The translations under genes were made by a program, and so were the position numbers. Positions 42,086-44,958 of a stretch of 44,958 nt of DNA are shown here, in pieces. Every line of letters begins with the position of its first letter. Within the stretch, counting starts at the first letter, position 1. Below the pieces are notes generated by a model. That model made no database searches, had not been told where the DNA came from, and saw nothing but the letters and a program-made list of their open reading frames with translations. The stretch lies in contig JALNWG010000025.1 in the NCBI GenBank assembly GCA_023231005.1, positions 1 through 44,958 of the forward strand, given 5' to 3'. The DNA is from Bacteroidales bacterium. Its GTDB lineage: Bacteria > Bacteroidota > Bacteroidia > Bacteroidales > FEN-979.

Positions 42086-43177
42086 TTAACCTACGATAAC
42101 GATCTGGCCGGTGATTGATGTTGCTGATGTCCAGGTAACATCACCTGAAGCGTTGACTGAAATATCAACTTCAACTGCATAACGGATCGTCGAAATGGTT
42201 TCGTAGATCATGACCAGGACATCAGTGCCGCAGCCATGAGTTGCCGCAGTGATGGTCTGGGTTGTCGCAGCGCTGATCGTACCGACGTACTTCTTGGTCC
42301 TGCCAGCAGTCTTTCCATCTACATAGGTTTTTGTCGCCTTCTGGGTGGCAAGCCGGGTATCACTGTTGGCAGTGAGCGTTCCGTCCGTATCGATAACCCC
42401 GGATTTGAAATCAGTAGTTTCAATATTGGTGATGGTATTCTGATCAGCATCAATGGTCTTGTTGGTCAATGTCTGCGTTGCGGCCAGCTTGACCAGGTCG
42501 GCGGACTCTGTGTTGTCCACTCCGTCGAAATCTGCTGCCGTGATACCGGAACCCTTGGTAACATTGGCAATGACCATGTCGCCGATGTTTACACCAGTAT
42601 TGGACGGCGTGCTCACTCCTGAAGTAGTTCCGGCGACAATCACTTTCCAGAACCAGCCTTTCTGAATTGTTGTGATGCCTTGGGCGGCAATGGTCTGACT
42701 GCCATCAAAGGTTCCCTTGTAAACCATCCCGGAGGTGATCTGGCCCTGGATGTTGGCGATCTGTCCATCGACATAGGTCTTCGTAGCCTTCTGACTGGCC
42801 ACCTTGACATCCGAGTTTGCCGTCAGCGTTCCATCGGTATCAAGGTAGGTCAACGGCATCTGCTGGACATTGTCGACATTACCCAACCCTACCTGCGACT
42901 TTGTGGTTGCATGAGGGTTAGCTGTCGATGCCAGATGCGTATCAATCGCGGCATGTGAGTTCGTGCCACGGTTGAGCAATGAATTATGGTCGATGGCCGT
43001 GGGATCGACAGCTTTGACCCAGACCGTACCGTTCCAGTACTTCTCGATGTTATCGGTGGTATCGAAATACTTCTGGCCTTTCACCGGGCTTGCCGGCGCT
43101 GTTGCCAGGTTTTGAATCACAGCATTCTGCAATTCGTTTTTGTTTAAGTCCAGCGGGACCAGAACTTTTTTTGCCAT
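42086..43177 (-). CDS. Phage tail-fibre protein
   Basis: 363 residues. The N-terminal module is shared with the downstream gene. Fibre-type repeats follow: HATTKSQVGLGNVDNVQQMP, and twice the block DTDGTLTANSDxxxAxQKATKTYVDG. The middle (GTFDGSQTIAAQGITTIQKG to TKGSGITAADFDGVDNT) and the AATQTLTNKTIDA element are typical of trimeric fibres. A beta-rich C-terminus (VLVMIYETISTIRYAVEVDI) ends it. It probably contacts the host surface. Higher GC than the cargo genes at 36.7-40.3 kb. 30 bp before it is the 254-aa gene. Confidence 0.8.
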   Translation of the reverse strand: MAKKVLVPLDLNKNELQNAVIQNLATAPASPVKGQKYFDTTDNIEKYWNGTVWVKAVDPTAIDHNSLLNRGTNSHAAIDTHLASTANPHATTKSQVGLGNVDNVQQMPLTYLDTDGTLTANSDVKVASQKATKTYVDGQIANIQGQITSGMVYKGTFDGSQTIAAQGITTIQKGWFWKVIVAGTTSGVSTPSNTGVNIGDMVIANVTKGSGITAADFDGVDNTESADLVKLAATQTLTNKTIDADQNTITNIETTDFKSGVIDTDGTLTANSDTRLATQKATKTYVDGKTAGRTKKYVGTISAATTQTITAATHGCGTDVLVMIYETISTIRYAVEVDISVNASGDVTWTSATSITGQIVIVG

Positions 43178-43207
43178 GTTGGTTGAATTTGAGGTTTATA
43201 AAAACAG

Positions 43208-43972
43208 TTAATTGTAAATTAATTTTCCGCTTGCAGCCGGATTGAGCCGGATCACCATCTGGTCGGTCGATTCATGCGTGATCTCTGCCACAAGTTCTCT
43301 CCCCGTCGTGTCCACAACGACAACTGTGGGGTATTTATGAAGGTTATGCAGCACTGTGATCTCACTCTGGTTGATGAATGATTGAACCACCTGATCGATT
43401 TGGATACCACCACCGCCACCTCCGGACCCTCCTGTGCCGGTTCCATCAATTATCCGGTACAGGTAGAAAAGCTCAATTTTTGAACTTCCTGATTTGGGAT
43501 TTTCGCCACCGGAAAGGCAAACATAGACCGGTGTATTTTCGAAGATCTGTGTCGAGAATACCGGAGTCATTCGCTGGATCGTCTGAGACTGTGACATGAT
43601 GAAGTCTGACGGAAAGAAACCCCAATCCTGGGTTTCCGTATCTCCATCGGTAGTAACATTCAGCGTCTGGTAGGAATAAACCTGCAACCCACCGATGGGT
43701 GGCGGCATTGGAGTGATCCTGGCAATGAGAGAAACAAGCTCGATGATTTTATCAACCCCGGGAGCCGGTATAATGATATTCTTTTCGGTCAGCCGGTTGC
43801 TTTCATCCTCGGTGATCTCATGAAAACCGGCAATGACAGCCGAAGACTGTATATTGAAAAGGAAGTTGTATAACTCCGTGAAGTTTTCATTGATCTTCTT
43901 TCCACCTACCCTGAGCTTGTCACCCCGTTTGTCACCCGGGACAATCCCGATATTTATTTCCTGTCTTGCCAT
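43208..43972 (-). CDS. Phage tail-associated protein
   Basis: 254 residues. The start INIGIVPGDKRGDKLRVGGK, with KINENFTELYNFL, is a well-known opening of phage tail or baseplate-region proteins. The C-terminus (VLHNLHKYPTVVVVDTTGRE, then RLNPAASGKLIYN) is a fibre-tip-like domain. Pro-rich and Gly-rich linkers (ITPMPPPIGG and GTGGSGGGGGG) separate them. Role as a fibre or connector is inferred from these ends and from position between two other structural genes. Confidence 0.7.
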   Translation of the reverse strand: MARQEINIGIVPGDKRGDKLRVGGKKINENFTELYNFLFNIQSSAVIAGFHEITEDESNRLTEKNIIIPAPGVDKIIELVSLIARITPMPPPIGGLQVYSYQTLNVTTDGDTETQDWGFFPSDFIMSQSQTIQRMTPVFSTQIFENTPVYVCLSGGENPKSGSSKIELFYLYRIIDGTGTGGSGGGGGGIQIDQVVQSFINQSEITVLHNLHKYPTVVVVDTTGRELVAEITHESTDQMVIRLNPAASGKLIYN

Positions 43973-43974
43973 AT

Positions 43975-44766
43975 TTAGAATGTTACCTGGTCAAATGTTA
44001 TTTCAATATTATCGAAGCTCACGTCCATGTTATCCCAGGTCAGCGCTTCCGGAGGAATGATCGGGTTCGCTGAACTCTCTGGAACATGGACTGAGTAGAA
44101 TGAATTCTCATAGGCACGTTCATACTCGATTTCGAGGTTGAACAGGTATTCGCCATCCTTGTGGAACGGGGTTATTTTTGCCGATTTGACCACGATCTGG
44201 AACAGCTCCTTGCCAATCTGTTCGTAAGCCTCTGTCGATAAGAGCAGTTCCATGAGGCAATTCTTTTCCCCAAGCGAGATCCACCCAGAATTTGCCTTGC
44301 AGATCTCGGTTTCTTTCGCACTGAACTGCCTGGCCGGGGAATTGAAATAGGAGTACTTTTCTTCCCTGATAGTGATGCCGGCGGCTCTCTCATATTCAAG
44401 GTTCAGTTCCGATTTACCAAGGAATCTGAACGTATCATATGCAGAAAAGGAATTCCTGTAAAAGAAGACCTTTTCATTCTCAAAGACCCTTGAATCATTG
44501 ATGTAAATCCGGCGTTCGGACAGGTACTCATCATCACTGTCCATGAGCATGACCTCCCAGGTCTTGACTGTCTTGCCATACCAGGCATTCACAAGATTCA
44601 GATGGTCAAACCCGACTTTGAACTCTGCAACACAATAGGGAGTGTATGCCACCATCGGCGTTGCATTGATGATCTTATGCGTGTAATCAGTGAAAGTTAC
44701 CACCACTACCAGCCTGTACTGGATGCCTTCGGGGTTACCCTGGAAAAGGAAAAACAACTTTTCCAT
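43975..44766 (-). CDS. Phage structural-type protein of unknown role
   Basis: 263 residues from ATG 44766, ending ALTWDNMDVSFDNIEITFDQ and VTF. It is beta-rich, with a proline-poor core (VLMLMDSDDEYLSERRIYIN-like segment) and no recognised domain. It is packed 2 bp before the 254-aa tail gene, which supports a tail-module role. The same frame stays open about 100 bp further upstream without an ATG or GTG, so the true start might be a non-standard codon or the product may come from a frame change. Confidence 0.55.
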   Translation of the reverse strand: MEKLFFLFQGNPEGIQYRLVVVVTFTDYTHKIINATPMVAYTPYCVAEFKVGFDHLNLVNAWYGKTVKTWEVMLMDSDDEYLSERRIYINDSRVFENEKVFFYRNSFSAYDTFRFLGKSELNLEYERAAGITIREEKYSYFNSPARQFSAKETEICKANSGWISLGEKNCLMELLLSTEAYEQIGKELFQIVVKSAKITPFHKDGEYLFNLEIEYERAYENSFYSVHVPESSANPIIPPEALTWDNMDVSFDNIEITFDQVTF

Positions 44767-44958
44767 GACCCCGCTGCGGGAATATTTCGTGGTGGGAAGC
44801 CAGGAAAGAAACTTTGACTTATTAGCGGCAACGTCAAGTGCGACACGAGGTCGCTTAAATAACTGTTAATCGTTCTTTTACAGATAGAATTAACCTCATG
44901 TTCCATCATGAGTAGCCTACCGGCACATGCGTCAATGGTAACGTTGGGGTGTGAAGCT
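44706..44958 (-). CDS. Possible 3' end of an upstream phage gene, cut by right edge
   Basis: A minus-strand frame is open from the right edge to a stop at 44706 (reading NVTIDACAGRLLMMEHEVNS, then ICKRTINSYLSDLVSHL). Its last 60 bp overlap the start of the 263-aa gene, and the final residues look like a shadow of that gene. It may be the true end of the preceding tail gene or noncoding; the window is too short to decide. Confidence 0.3.
   Translation of the reverse strand, partial: ASHPNVTIDACAGRLLMMEHEVNSICKRTINSYLSDLVSHLTLPLISQSFFPGFPPRNIPAAGSWKSCFSFSRVTPKASSTGW

Noticed and set aside
42236..42622. 128-codon plus-strand ORF
   Set aside because: Antisense to the repeat-rich fibre gene, with no ribosome site or family features.
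41461..44766. Diversity-generating retroelement acting on the fibre genes
   Set aside because: No reverse transcriptase, template repeat or variable repeat with adenine-biased changes is visible in the window.

Overview
The window comes from a member of the Bacteroidota, most likely Bacteroidales-like. The evidence is Bacteroidota-type promoters (TAnnTTTG -7 boxes before the SRP RNA, tRNA-Lys, rarA and others), lineage-typical families (DUF6515, DUF4831, DUF4199, short AraC regulators, a CbpA/CbpM pair, a multi-PAS kinase with an Rcp1-like receiver) and moderate-to-low GC. Positions 1 to about 35,480 look like host chromosome. From about 35,490 to the right edge the window is a mobile, prophage-like region next to tRNA-Lys.

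Host part. 1-5,027 (minus strand): the N-terminal 686 residues of a secreted protein with two ice-binding-like (DUF3494) domains followed by near-identical Ig-like repeats; an OmpA-family outer-membrane protein; and an AraC-type regulator. The first two genes carry the same 37-bp direct-repeat element at the same spacing from a -7 box, probably the regulator's operator. 5,245-10,619: a DUF6515 cell-surface protein, then a histidine kinase / receiver / glycosyltransferase operon. 10,722-11,926: cbpA-cbpM. 11,993-14,101: an M3 dipeptidyl carboxypeptidase. 14,349-18,719: a MacAB-like ABC exporter made of one ATPase, two permeases and one periplasmic adaptor. 18,913-19,404: a ferredoxin-like/CDGSH Fe-S protein. 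19,451-22,382: three-subunit NAD(P) transhydrogenase, closed by a terminator. 22,431-22,706: a small lipoprotein. 22,897-24,991: rarA and kdsA.

24,985-34,430 is a ten-gene minus-strand run. It holds a DUF4831 protein, a sodium/solute symporter, all four enzymes of GDP-D-glycero-alpha-D-manno-heptose synthesis (GmhA, HddA, GmhB, HddC), two glycosyltransferases, a cyclic-nucleotide-binding-domain histidine kinase and a DUF4199 membrane protein. With kdsA next door this is an envelope-polysaccharide neighbourhood. The SRP RNA, a threonylcarbamoyladenylate synthase and tRNA-Lys(UUU) follow on the plus strand.

Mobile part. Behind tRNA-Lys lie nine in-phase copies of an 11-bp repeat (likely integrase arm sites) and a tyrosine recombinase broken by a 4-bp tandem duplication. 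Then come three minus-strand cargo genes: an HNH-like protein, a PD-(D/E)xK nuclease-like protein and a 116-aa unknown. After them the C-terminal tail of a phage fibre gene abuts the C-terminal third of a second integrase; beyond lie a GNAT gene, an intact fibre-like gene with the same C-terminal signature, and further phage tail genes to the edge. I read this as two related prophages once integrated in tandem and fused by a deletion. Both keep a variable cargo slot between the integrase end and the fibre-gene end. One slot holds the two-nuclease module, the best candidate for an undescribed (possibly anti-phage) system; the other holds the acetyltransferase.
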